This document shows positions 39,556 through 48,082 of a stretch of 64,000 nucleotides of DNA, in pieces (positions within the stretch are counted from its first letter, which is position 1; every line of letters starts with the position of its first letter). The notes beneath the pieces were generated by a model. It saw only the letters and a program-made list of their open reading frames with translations, was not told the origin of the DNA and made no database searches. The stretch is from positions 1 to 64,000 of the forward strand of contig CAVVPU010000221.1 in the NCBI GenBank assembly GCA_963750015.1. The letters are read 5' to 3'. A program made the translations under genes and the position numbers. The DNA is from CAVVNC01 sp963750015. GTDB lineage: Bacteria; Desulfobacterota; Syntrophorhabdia; Syntrophorhabdales; WCHB1-27.

Positions 39556-40839
39556 GTGAAGGCAATCAGAGACTTTATGAGGCCTACGGAAGCCGGAAGC
39601 GGCAAAGATTTCCACTTTTTCTGGTTCTCGGAGCTCTTGAAGAAGTCGGTTCGTGTGGGAGAGTCGGGCTATTTTCAAGGAAAGCTCATCGATCTCGTCT
39701 TCAAGCTCTCCGAGCCCTATCCTGAAGCCGTAGGCATCTACATAGAACATGGATGGGGAAAGCCCACGGAGTTTGTGCCATGGAACCGGGTTGAAAGGAT
39801 CGAAAAGGATGCGATCGTCATAGAACCGGCGCCGGAGGGCTCTTCGTATCCCCCCTTCGTCGATCAGCCGGGATGGATGCTTCTCGATCAACATCTTATG
39901 GGAAAGACGATCCTCGACACGGATGGACGGACGGTCGAGGTGGTGAATGATGTCAACCTCCTCGAATCAAAAGGCCGCCTGATCATCGTCCACGTCGATA
40001 TCTCATTCAACGGGTTCTTGAGAAAGTGGGGATTGGGAAACCTGCGGTGGCTCAGGAACAATCTGATTTCGTGGCGATACGTTCAGCCTTTCTCCCTGGA
40101 GGACGCGTCCAGGACGGATGCCGTTTCTCTTTCCCTCACGAAAGAACAAGCAAAGGAGATGCCGGGTGAAGACCTCGCCGACGTGCTGGAGGTTCTGTCC
40201 GGTCAGGAGCAGGAAGCTTTCTTTTCTGCACTCGACGTTGAAAAGGCGGCGGAGGCCCTGCTGCACGCCGAGCCGAGGGCGAAACGGCAGCTTATCGAGG
40301 ACCTTCCGAAGGAGAGGGCCCGCGCGATCCTGGCCGAGCTTTCTATCCCCCAGATAGCCGATCTTTTATCGGTCCTTCCTTTCGACGACGTGACCGAGCT
40401 TATGCAAACGCTCCCGGAGGATCAGGTCAAGAGCATCCGCCAGATTCTGTACGAACACGAGGTGGGGGCCAGGGCGCTCATGTCCTCCTCCGGCTACCTG
40501 ACCTTCGCTGAAGGGGTACGGGTCAATGAGGCTCTCCGGATAATCAGGACATCGGGCCTCGATGCCGACACCATCTCTTACGTTTATGTCGTCACCGAAG
40601 AAAAGGCGCTCGCCGGGGTCGTCGATATCAGAGAGTTGATTCTCTCACCCGATGACAACAGGTTGTGCGACATAATGTCCCCCTCGGTAGTCAGCGCCGA
40701 AGAAGATACGACGCGGGAGGACCTCGAAGAAATCTTCGAGAAGTATCACTACCGTATGATACCCGTGGTGGACGGGCGAGACCATCTGCTCGGGATTATC
40801 CGCCGCAACGATCTTGTGCAGAGTCTCTCGGATCAATGA
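39556..40839 (+). CDS. PRC-barrel, MgtE-N and CBS domain protein without a membrane domain
   Basis: This 427-residue soluble protein starts at GTG behind AGGAGG. Residues 20-80 and 110-150 look like PRC-barrel-type beta domains (GYFQGKLIDLVFKL and MGKTILDTDGRTVEVV). Residues 200-310 match the MgtE superhelical N-domain (EDLADVLEVLSGQEQ and LLSVLPFDDVTELMQTLPED). The C-terminus is a CBS pair (CDIMSPSVVSAEEDTTREDL and HYRMIPVVDGRDHLLGII). The MgtE channel domain is absent. It likely senses Mg2+ or nucleotides and controls the Nramp-like transporter encoded 10 bp upstream. Confidence 0.88.
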   Translation: MKAIRDFMRPTEAGSGKDFHFFWFSELLKKSVRVGESGYFQGKLIDLVFKLSEPYPEAVGIYIEHGWGKPTEFVPWNRVERIEKDAIVIEPAPEGSSYPPFVDQPGWMLLDQHLMGKTILDTDGRTVEVVNDVNLLESKGRLIIVHVDISFNGFLRKWGLGNLRWLRNNLISWRYVQPFSLEDASRTDAVSLSLTKEQAKEMPGEDLADVLEVLSGQEQEAFFSALDVEKAAEALLHAEPRAKRQLIEDLPKERARAILAELSIPQIADLLSVLPFDDVTELMQTLPEDQVKSIRQILYEHEVGARALMSSSGYLTFAEGVRVNEALRIIRTSGLDADTISYVYVVTEEKALAGVVDIRELILSPDDNRLCDIMSPSVVSAEEDTTREDLEEIFEKYHYRMIPVVDGRDHLLGIIRRNDLVQSLSDQ

Positions 40840-40852
40840 GAAGAGGTGAAAC

Positions 40853-40969
40853 ATGCCGCGAATCAAGTTAACGCCGATGGCCAAGGTTGCACTCTATTTC
40901 TTGAGGTTTTATCTGCTTTTTCTCATCACCCTGATCCTGGTGAAGTTCATCAAGACGATCTGGCGGTGA
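40853..40969 (+). CDS. 38-residue single-helix membrane protein
   Basis: ATG 40853 follows AGAGGTGAA and lies 13 bp after the CBS-protein stop. The product, MPRIKLTPMAKVALYFLRFY continuing LLFLITLILVKFIKTIWR, has a basic N-terminus, one hydrophobic helix of about 20 residues and a basic end. It is too short for ordinary gene calling. Its layout resembles small regulatory subunits of ion transporters (KdpF or MgtS-like in style, not in sequence). With the two preceding genes it could form a three-part metal-uptake system. Confidence 0.6.
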   Translation: MPRIKLTPMAKVALYFLRFYLLFLITLILVKFIKTIWR

Positions 40970-40997
40970 AAAGTTTCCTCCCCATCGTGTTGTCCGC

Positions 40998-41288
40998 CTA
41001 TGGCAGGACGACTTCGTACTGCTCCACGGCCGGTGTGCCGTCCAAAAGGGACGCAACCTGTCGGGCTGCTTCATCGTGCGCCGGAGCGCATTGGATGGCC
41101 ACAAATGCCTCCCGGCTCTCGGTTTCTATGACAGCCGCATAAGAGCGGCCGTCTGACGCTTTCAGGAGCCGACGACCCAGAAAACCATCGAGTCCGGAGA
41201 ATTTTTCGTTGGATCGGGTGAACCATTCCAAAAACCGGGCCTCCCTCCCCTCCCTTATCGCAGGAAAATGGACGATGACGACAAACAT
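40998..41288 (-). CDS. Antibiotic biosynthesis monooxygenase (ABM) fold protein
   Basis: This 96-residue protein has the dimeric ferredoxin-like ABM pattern: FVVIVHFPAIREGREARFLE, WFTRSNEKFSGLDGFLGRRL and AAVIETESREAFVAIQ. Such small proteins act as cofactor-free oxygenases, heme degraders or, often in anaerobes, as ligand-binding proteins of unknown role. It stands alone on the minus strand between the metal-transport genes and a MITE-like element. The start at 41288 has AAGGAGG upstream. Confidence 0.8.
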   Translation of the reverse strand: MFVVIVHFPAIREGREARFLEWFTRSNEKFSGLDGFLGRRLLKASDGRSYAAVIETESREAFVAIQCAPAHDEAARQVASLLDGTPAVEQYEVVLP

Positions 41289-41305
41289 GGATAGCCTCCT
41301 TCCTT

Positions 41306-41586
41306 AGAGCATTCCGCAAAATAAGGGCACGATTGGCCCCTGGCGGAACCTTTTCCTGAGCACGCCTTGCGGGAGTCTCTCGGGTACCCTCCTGAGGACT
41401 CAAAGGAGCGGTGCGCGAAGCGCAGGGCGAGGACTGTCTGAGCCAAAAGCCGCTTTCTTTGCGGCTTTTGACGAGTTCCGCAGCCCAGCGGGAGGAGTCC
41501 TCACGGAAGGGTGAGAGACGGACGCACGCGTTGCGAAGGAAATGGTGGAGCCAGGGCAAACAGGAGTTACTTTTGCGGAATGCTCT
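41306..41586. repeat. 281-bp MITE-like element forming one long hairpin
   Basis: Perfect 16-bp terminal inverted repeats (41306-41321 and 41571-41586, AGAGCATTCCGCAAAA and its inverse) bound an imperfect palindrome about 130 bp per arm. Matching arm segments include GTCTCTC and GAGGACTC. The apex is a perfect stem, AAAAGCCGC-TTTCTTT-GCGGCTTTT, near 41445-41469. Frames across it have no coding character. It is a candidate non-autonomous transposon or structured repeat; other copies in the genome would settle which. Confidence 0.75.
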
Positions 41587-41636
41587 GTCTGCGGGCGGCT
41601 GTCGCCGTCCCCTTTCGGTTTTTGCTCCATATAAGC

Positions 41637-42383
41637 CTATGCCACAGCCCGTTTCCCCAGCACGTTTCCCCTCCGGCCGATAAGAATCTCTTCGAGGGGT
41701 ATTTGCTTTTGGGCAAGGAATAGGGCTTTTCTCACTATCATGGGGAGCTTTGAGCAGCAGGGAACCTCCATGTCGACCACCGTAATGCTTCTGATGCCGG
41801 CAAGCCTGAATATCTCGGTGAACCGCGCAACATATTCCTCCGTATCATCAAATTTGGGACAGCCCATCATGACTACCTTCCCCGGAAGGAGGTCTCGGTG
41901 AAAGCCGGCATAGGCCAGCGGCGTGCAGTCTGCCGCCACGAGAAGGTCTGCACCTTTCAAAAACGGGGCGGTCGGCGGTATGAGTCTTATCTGGACGGGC
42001 CAATGAGTGAGGGCAGACGGCACCTCTCCTTCGTCCCCTCTCCGGCTGCCGGCGAGTGAGGCCGACGGGAAGACCTGTACGTTCTGTGAGGGGCAACCGC
42101 ATGCCATCTCCGGCCCTTTGGGAACGGCTTCAAGAGAGCCGGCCGACAGGTGCGCCTCGACCGCTTCCGGATCGAATTCCTCAGATTCCCTTTCCCGTAT
42201 GGTAAGAGCACCTTCCGGGCATTCTCCGAGACAGGCGCCCAAACCGTCGCAATATTCTTCCGAGACGAGCTTCGCCTTGCCTTCGACGATCCTGATCGCC
42301 CCTTCCGCACAGGCGGTCGCACACTGGCCGCACCCTGAGCAGCGCGTCTCATCTATTTCTATGATCTTCCGTCTTATTCTCAT
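41637..42383 (-). CDS. Ferredoxin-domain protein with a Cys-rich C-terminal domain
   Basis: This 248-residue protein starts at ATG 42383 behind AAGGAG. The N-terminal part has two cluster motifs, CSGCGQCATACAEGAI and CDGLGACLGECPEGAL. The C-terminal domain has CGCPS, LLVAADCTPLAYAGFH, MMGCPKFDD and VPCCSKLP, conserved cysteines that may bind a further cluster or metal. This two-part family is frequent in anaerobes near redox complexes, with no assigned reaction. It is divergent from the sirtuin gene and stands beside the MITE-like element. Confidence 0.82.
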   Translation of the reverse strand: MRIRRKIIEIDETRCSGCGQCATACAEGAIRIVEGKAKLVSEEYCDGLGACLGECPEGALTIRERESEEFDPEAVEAHLSAGSLEAVPKGPEMACGCPSQNVQVFPSASLAGSRRGDEGEVPSALTHWPVQIRLIPPTAPFLKGADLLVAADCTPLAYAGFHRDLLPGKVVMMGCPKFDDTEEYVARFTEIFRLAGIRSITVVDMEVPCCSKLPMIVRKALFLAQKQIPLEEILIGRRGNVLGKRAVA

Positions 42384-42592
42384 GTCTTTTCTCCTTATTT
42401 GTCTGCTGCTTGTCGACCATTTTTCTGTCATAAAGGTAGTATAATCCGGCTCCGCCTCAAACTGCGTTGACTTGAGTCAAGAATCGGGGAGATTCCAAAT
42501 ACTCCCGTTTTCGAATTTCTTGCGAAAGCGCACGCTTGACGTCATAATGGAATGAGGGAAGAGTTGCCCTTTTTGAGCGAGAGGACGGAAGA

Positions 42593-43390
42593 ATGGAAGA
42601 GAATATCGGGATGGTCGCCGACTGGATCGTCGAGTCGAAGCGTATCGTCGTTTTCGTGGGAGCCGGCATGAGCACGGAATCGGGCATACCTGACTTCAGG
42701 AGCCTTGGAGGCGTGTGGGACAAATACGCCCCTGAGGATTTCGAGTTCGACAGGTTTCTCGAAAGCGAGACTTCCCGAGAGAACTACTGGAAGATGGCCA
42801 CCGAAATGTACGATTCCATGAAGGACGCTGTGCCGAATACGGGCCACAGGGCCGTTGCCGAGCTGGAAAGGCTCGGACTCCTCGATTGTTTGATTACGCA
42901 GAATATCGACGGCCTCCATTTCAAGGCGGGCAACTCTGAAGAAAAAGTGCTCGAATTACACGGAACGGCGATGCATGTCACCTGCCTGAGCTGCGGGAAG
43001 AGATACGATAGGGGACCGGTGCAGGCGAGGATCGCGTCAGGTGAGAAGGCCCCCCGCTGTGAGGCGTGTGGCGGGCTCCTCAAACCTGCCACGATCTCCT
43101 TCGGCCAAGCCATGCCCGAGAGGGAAACGACAGAGGCCTATGGGCATTCTGCGGGGTGCGACCTTTTCATCGTGATCGGCTCTTCCCTTGTCGTTCACCC
43201 GGCCGCCTCCATGCCGGCTGCCGCAAAGCGGTCAGGCGCGAAGCTCGTTATTATCAATCGAGACGCGACACCCTATGATGCCCTTGCCGATATAGTCATA
43301 CGCGGTGAGGCGGGTGGTGTGATGACAGCTCTTATCGCCGACGTCCGGCTTAAGGTGGGCGCAAAGGATGGCCCGGTACCGTCCGGATAA
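42593..43390 (+). CDS. cobB: NAD-dependent protein deacylase (sirtuin)
   Basis: This 265-residue enzyme removes acyl groups from lysine using NAD+. It has the NAD-binding VGAGMSTESGIPDFRS near residue 22, TQNIDGLH near residue 101, the catalytic His in LELHGTAMHVTC near residue 123, and four zinc Cys (CLSCGKRY and CEACGG), with IVIGSSLVVHPAA near the C-terminus. It is convergent with the NAD synthetase gene, only 5 bp apart. Bacterial sirtuins often control acyl-CoA synthetases, but no such link is visible here. Confidence 0.92.
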   Translation: MEENIGMVADWIVESKRIVVFVGAGMSTESGIPDFRSLGGVWDKYAPEDFEFDRFLESETSRENYWKMATEMYDSMKDAVPNTGHRAVAELERLGLLDCLITQNIDGLHFKAGNSEEKVLELHGTAMHVTCLSCGKRYDRGPVQARIASGEKAPRCEACGGLLKPATISFGQAMPERETTEAYGHSAGCDLFIVIGSSLVVHPAASMPAAAKRSGAKLVIINRDATPYDALADIVIRGEAGGVMTALIADVRLKVGAKDGPVPSG

Positions 43391-43395
43391 GCCTT

Positions 43396-45462
43396 TTATT
43401 TCTCTTCGGTCTCGGGAATCCCTTCGATTGAGGCCAACCAAGGGGCAGCTTCGCTGTCGCTCGGCGCGCGCCAGTCGCCTCTCGGAGAAAGAGAGCCCCC
43501 CGATCCCACCTTGGGCGCATTCGCGATGCAACTCCGCTTGTACTGACTCGACTTGAAGAAACGCTCGACGAATATCATGAGCCAATGCTTTATCTCGGAA
43601 ATCGAATACTCCTTCCGCTTCTCTTGCGGCACTTCGGGCCAGGTGCCGCATGCCTTGTCGCGCCATGACGACCATGCCAGGAAGGCCACTTTGTTCGGGA
43701 GAAAGCCGAACCGAAGGACATAGTAGAGATGAAAATCCTGAAGCTCGTAAGGCCCGACCACGCCTTCCGAGTGCTGACCCGGTTCATCATCCTTATCGCC
43801 GGGCACGAGCTCCGGGCTTATGATGGTCTCCACTACGTCCGCGAGGGTGCGGCTGACATCTTCCCCGAAGCTTCCTTTTGCGGCCTCCCATCGGATGAGA
43901 TACTGGATGAGGGTTTTTGGAACACTTGCGTTCACGTGGTAATGGGCCATATGGTCCCCGACGCCATAGGTGGACCAGCCGAGGGCAAGCTCGCTTAGAT
44001 CGCTCGTGCCCACCACCAGTCCCCCGTGAGAGTTCGCGAACCGAAAGAGATGGCTCGTGCGCTCTCCCGCCTGGACATTCTCGAAGGCAATGTCGTAGAC
44101 GGGCTTGCCTTCGGCAAAGGGATGGCCGATGTCCCTAAACATCTGCATGCAGGAGGCTTTGATATCGATCTCATGGGTGGTGCAGCCGAGTGAGGCGCTC
44201 AAGCGCCTGGCCTGATCGAGCGTTCGGGCGCTCGTGGCAAATCCGGGCATAATACATGCGTCTATGTTCGTTCTCGGAAGACCCATCACGTCCATTGCCC
44301 GGGCGCAGACGATAAGGGCCTGGGTGGAGTCGAGCCCTCCCGATACCCCGATCACGACTCTCTTGGTCTCCGTGGCCCGTAGTCTCTTTGCGAGCCCCTG
44401 TACCTGGATCTGATAAACCTCCTCGCATCTGTCGTCCTGTCTCTCGGGATCGGCCGGAACGAAGGGAAATCGTTCGTAGACCCGGCTCAAGGGCAGGGGC
44501 TTAACGCAGGGGATGTCGATGTCCACATGCACGGTGCGGAAGTCGACCAGGTCTTTTCGCAAACGGTCGACGGTCTGATTGAAGGTCGTCTGCCTCATAC
44601 GCTCCTGGCTCAAACGACCCAGGTCCACCTCGGTCGTCACCAGTTGGGAGACGTAGGCAAACTTCCGGGATTCCGCCAGGCGCGTGCCGTTTTCGCAGAT
44701 GATGGCCTGGCCGTCCCAGGCAAGGTCGGTGGTCGATTCTCCGAAGCCGGCCGCTGTGTACAGGTAGGCGGCCAGACATCGGGCAGACTGGTTCGATACG
44801 AGCTGTCTGCGGTAGTCATCCTTGGTCACCGTCACATTCGAGGCAGAGAGGTTGATAAGGACCGTTGCGCCAGCCAGCGCCGCATACGAGGACGGGGGTA
44901 TGGGCACCCAGAGGTCCTCACAGATTTCTATGTTAAAGGTGAGGAGAGGCTGGCTGTCGACGCGGAAGAGAAGCTTGTTGCCGAAGGGAATTTCCTTTTG
45001 GCCCAGTATGTCGATAGTATCCCTGATCGTGCAGTCGCCGGGGGTAAACTGGCGTAGCTCATAATACTCCCTGTAGTTCGGCAAATATGTCTTGGGAACC
45101 ACTCCAAGGATACGGCCCCGGGAGAAGACAACCGCGCAGTTGAACAGGGCGTCGCTCTTTTTCAGCGGCACGCCCACGACGCCGACAATAGGCAGGTCGA
45201 GGCCGGCTGCGACCACCTCTGACAATGCCTGCACGCAGCCGTTTAACAGGGCCTGCTGATGAAAGAGGTCCTCGCAGGTATAGGCAGAAAGGCCGAGCTC
45301 GGGAAAGACGACCACGAGAGCACTCGACCGGGCAGCCTCCTCCATCAGCGCGATTGTCTGCCGGGCATTGAACTCCGGATCAGCGACCTTTACTTCAGGC
45401 ACGGCTGCGGCGACGCGCACGAAATCATGAGTGTAAAAGTTGAAGAAATTACCTTGCTCCAT
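43396..45462 (-). CDS. nadE: Glutamine-dependent NAD+ synthetase
   Basis: This 688-residue two-domain enzyme makes NAD+ from deamido-NAD, ATP and glutamine. The N-terminal nitrilase-type glutaminase domain has its catalytic Glu in VFPELGLSAYTCED, a Lys around VPKTYLPNY and the Cys in NIEICEDLWVP. The C-terminal synthetase has the PP-loop VIGVSGGLDSTQALIV near residue 365 and GTSDLSELALGW near residue 490. The length matches the long bacterial form. It is a single gene, 174 bp after the lon terminator region and convergent with the sirtuin gene. Confidence 0.95.
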   Translation of the reverse strand: MEQGNFFNFYTHDFVRVAAAVPEVKVADPEFNARQTIALMEEAARSSALVVVFPELGLSAYTCEDLFHQQALLNGCVQALSEVVAAGLDLPIVGVVGVPLKKSDALFNCAVVFSRGRILGVVPKTYLPNYREYYELRQFTPGDCTIRDTIDILGQKEIPFGNKLLFRVDSQPLLTFNIEICEDLWVPIPPSSYAALAGATVLINLSASNVTVTKDDYRRQLVSNQSARCLAAYLYTAAGFGESTTDLAWDGQAIICENGTRLAESRKFAYVSQLVTTEVDLGRLSQERMRQTTFNQTVDRLRKDLVDFRTVHVDIDIPCVKPLPLSRVYERFPFVPADPERQDDRCEEVYQIQVQGLAKRLRATETKRVVIGVSGGLDSTQALIVCARAMDVMGLPRTNIDACIMPGFATSARTLDQARRLSASLGCTTHEIDIKASCMQMFRDIGHPFAEGKPVYDIAFENVQAGERTSHLFRFANSHGGLVVGTSDLSELALGWSTYGVGDHMAHYHVNASVPKTLIQYLIRWEAAKGSFGEDVSRTLADVVETIISPELVPGDKDDEPGQHSEGVVGPYELQDFHLYYVLRFGFLPNKVAFLAWSSWRDKACGTWPEVPQEKRKEYSISEIKHWLMIFVERFFKSSQYKRSCIANAPKVGSGGSLSPRGDWRAPSDSEAAPWLASIEGIPETEEK

Positions 45463-45570
45463 GTCACTAAGTCCCTATTTTGCCAGTCTGCTACGGGTCT
45501 TTCCTAAGAATACCGACTAAAATGGACGCCGTCAAGGACGATAGCAGACGTATTCTTCATACATGGCGAC

Positions 45571-45602
45571 AAAAAAAGGGAGACGGTCAAAAACCGCCTC
45601 CC
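45571..45602 (-). terminator. Rho-independent terminator of lon
   Basis: On the minus strand a 10-bp stem (GGGAGGCGGT with ACCGTCTCCC, one G-T pair) is followed by seven T, 35 bp after the lon stop. Confidence 0.88.
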
Positions 45603-45636
45603 CTCATTAACAGATATTTTCCGCTCTTTTCGGTCC

Positions 45637-48072
45637 TTACACCCTTGCCGTACTCACCTTCGGCTTTCCTTCCTTGGGTTGCGGCTTTTCTTCCTTGAGC
45701 ACGCAAAAATCATTCTGGTGCGTCAGTCCCATGCAGGTCTCTATAGCCTCATCCACGCGTTCGATAAACTTGAAGGCCATGTTGTTCTTGATGCTCTCCG
45801 GTACCTCTTCCAGGTCCTTTTCGTTCATCTTCGGCAGGATTATGTTCGTTATCCCTGCCCTGCGCGCCGCAAGAACTTTCTCTTTGACGCCGCCTATGGG
45901 CAGGACCAGGCCCCGCAGGGTGATCTCGCCGGTCATGGCCACGTCGTTCCGCACGGGCCTGTCTGTAAGCAACGAGACAAGGGCAACCATCATGGTGATG
46001 CCGGCGGACGGTCCGTCCTTGGGAATTGCCCCGGCCGGCACGTGTATGTGAATGTCGCTTTTTTCGAAGATATCTTCAGAGATATTGAATTCCAGGGCCT
46101 TGCTCCTGATGTAGCTCAGGGCAGCCTGGGCCGATTCCTTCATTACGTCACCGAGCTGGCCCGTGAGGATCAGGCTTCCCTTCCCCTTCATCTTCGTCGC
46201 CTCGATGAAGATAATGTCGCCTCCTGTGGACGTCCACGCCAAACCCGTGGCAACGCCGGAATACTTGGTCCTCTCTGCCACTTCCGAATAGTGCTTGATC
46301 GGTCCCAGGTACTTATGGACGTCTTCGTCCTTGACCACGGTCTTTTCGGTTTTGCCTTCAGCGACATCCTGGGCTATGGCCCTGCAGACCCCCGCGACCT
46401 CCCGCTCGAGGTTCCTCACGCCCGCTTCCCGTGTGTAGGAGCGCACTATCACCTTAATTGCTTCTTCTTCGAACTCGACCAAGTCAGTGTTAAGCCCGTG
46501 TTCTTCGAGCTGCTTGGGGATAAGAAACTCCCTCGCGATCATCACCTTCTCTTCTTCGGTGTAACCGGGCAGCTCAAGCACCTCCATCCTGTCTTTCAGC
46601 GCCGGGGGTATGGGGTCGAGAAGGTTCGCGGTTGCGATAAACATTACCTTCGAGAGGTCGAAAGGGACCTCCAGGTAATGGTCGCTAAAAGACCAGTTCT
46701 GCTCCGGGTCAAGCACTTCGAGGAGCGCGCTCGACGGGTCTCCTCGGAAATCGGTGCCTATCTTGTCGACTTCGTCGAGCATGAAAATCGGGTTGTTCGA
46801 TCCCGCCTTCTTGATGCCCTGGATTATTCTTCCGGGAAGGGCGCCGACATAGGTTCTCCGGTGTCCCCTGATCTCCGCCTCGTCCCGGATTCCACCCAAG
46901 GAAATCCTCATGAACTTCCTTCCCAGGGCCCGGGCGATCGACTTACCGAGAGAGGTCTTTCCGACTCCAGGCGGTCCCACGAAACAGAGTATCGGACCAC
47001 GCATGTCCGACTTCAGCTTCCTCACCGCGAGGTATTCGAGTATCCTTTTTTTCACCTTTTCCAGGTCGTAATGATCCTCGTTGAGGATTTTTCTGGCATC
47101 GACAATATTGAGGTTATCTTCTGTCGCGTAGGACCACGGCAGATCGACAAGCCAGTCCAGATAGGTACGGGCGACCGTATACTCGGCCGACATGTTGCTC
47201 ATTTTCGAGAGCCTGTCCAGCTCTTTTTCGGTCACTTTTTGAACGTCCGCAGGCATCTGGGCCTCGGTCATCTTCTTCCTCAGCTCATCTATCTCAGACG
47301 CCTTTTCGTCGACCTCACCAAGCTCCTTCTGGATCGCCTTCAACTGTTCCCTGAGGTAGTACTCCCTCTGGGTTTTGTCTATGCCTTCTTTGATGTGGGA
47401 TTGTATCTTACTGGAGAGCTCCAGGGTTTCCAACTCCCTGTTGAGCATAATGGTGACCTTCTTGAGCCTTTCCTTCAGGTCGATCTTCTCCAGTACTTCC
47501 TGCCTTTCGGCAACGCTTATGTTTATGGTTGAAGCAACCAGGTCGGCGAGATTCCCCGGATTCTCTATCTTCGTCGCGATCTGAGACAGCTCCGACGAAA
47601 GGTAGGGGGCGATTTCCACCGCCTTCTTGTAAAGGTTCTTCAGGTTGATATACATCGCGTCGATCTCGATGTCTTTCTGATATTCCTCATAAATGGGGAG
47701 TATACGCGCCCTGAAGTGAGGCTCTCTCTGAGTAAACTCTATGAGCTTGAATCTGGCGAGGCCTTGAACAACGATCCTCTGGCTCCCGTCGACCATCTTT
47801 ACCATTTTCATGATCGTTGCGACCGTTCCGATGGTGTAGAGGTCCTCGAGCTCCGGGTCTTCTATGTCGGGGTTCTTCTGAGTGAGAATCCCGATGAGCC
47901 TGTCCTTTCCCATGGCCTCGTCGATCAAACGGATAGAACGCTCCCGGCCGACCACGAGGGGCACTATCAGATCAGGATAAGCGACCGTACCCCGGAGCGG
48001 CAAAATGGGCACTTCTGCGGGGATGAAGAGCTTATCTTTTACGGTCTTGTCATTCTTAAAACCGATAACCAT
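45637..48072 (-). CDS. lon: ATP-dependent Lon protease
   Basis: This 811-residue cytoplasmic AAA+ serine protease degrades misfolded and regulatory proteins. The N-terminal LON domain (VPILPLRGTVAYPDLIVPL) is followed by a coiled region, Walker A GPPGVGKTSLGKSIA near residue 366, Walker B (NNPIFMLDEVDKIG), and the protease domain with the catalytic Ser in PKDGPSAGIT near 688 and the Lys in PIGGVKEKVL near 730. It follows dnaK by 10 bp, so the two are co-transcribed as a protein-quality operon. The C-terminal 25 residues are a Lys/Glu-rich tail. Confidence 0.97.
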   Translation of the reverse strand: MVIGFKNDKTVKDKLFIPAEVPILPLRGTVAYPDLIVPLVVGRERSIRLIDEAMGKDRLIGILTQKNPDIEDPELEDLYTIGTVATIMKMVKMVDGSQRIVVQGLARFKLIEFTQREPHFRARILPIYEEYQKDIEIDAMYINLKNLYKKAVEIAPYLSSELSQIATKIENPGNLADLVASTINISVAERQEVLEKIDLKERLKKVTIMLNRELETLELSSKIQSHIKEGIDKTQREYYLREQLKAIQKELGEVDEKASEIDELRKKMTEAQMPADVQKVTEKELDRLSKMSNMSAEYTVARTYLDWLVDLPWSYATEDNLNIVDARKILNEDHYDLEKVKKRILEYLAVRKLKSDMRGPILCFVGPPGVGKTSLGKSIARALGRKFMRISLGGIRDEAEIRGHRRTYVGALPGRIIQGIKKAGSNNPIFMLDEVDKIGTDFRGDPSSALLEVLDPEQNWSFSDHYLEVPFDLSKVMFIATANLLDPIPPALKDRMEVLELPGYTEEEKVMIAREFLIPKQLEEHGLNTDLVEFEEEAIKVIVRSYTREAGVRNLEREVAGVCRAIAQDVAEGKTEKTVVKDEDVHKYLGPIKHYSEVAERTKYSGVATGLAWTSTGGDIIFIEATKMKGKGSLILTGQLGDVMKESAQAALSYIRSKALEFNISEDIFEKSDIHIHVPAGAIPKDGPSAGITMMVALVSLLTDRPVRNDVAMTGEITLRGLVLPIGGVKEKVLAARRAGITNIILPKMNEKDLEEVPESIKNNMAFKFIERVDEAIETCMGLTHQNDFCVLKEEKPQPKEGKPKVSTARV

Positions 48073-48082
48073 TTATACCTCC

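Noticed and set aside
41400..41683. Several 70-160-residue frames across 41.07-41.7 kb
   Set aside because: They run through the 281-bp hairpin element and read as inverted copies of one another.
45679..47532. 617-residue plus-strand frame opposite lon
   Set aside because: Antisense of a long conserved gene in a GC-biased genome; composition not protein-like.
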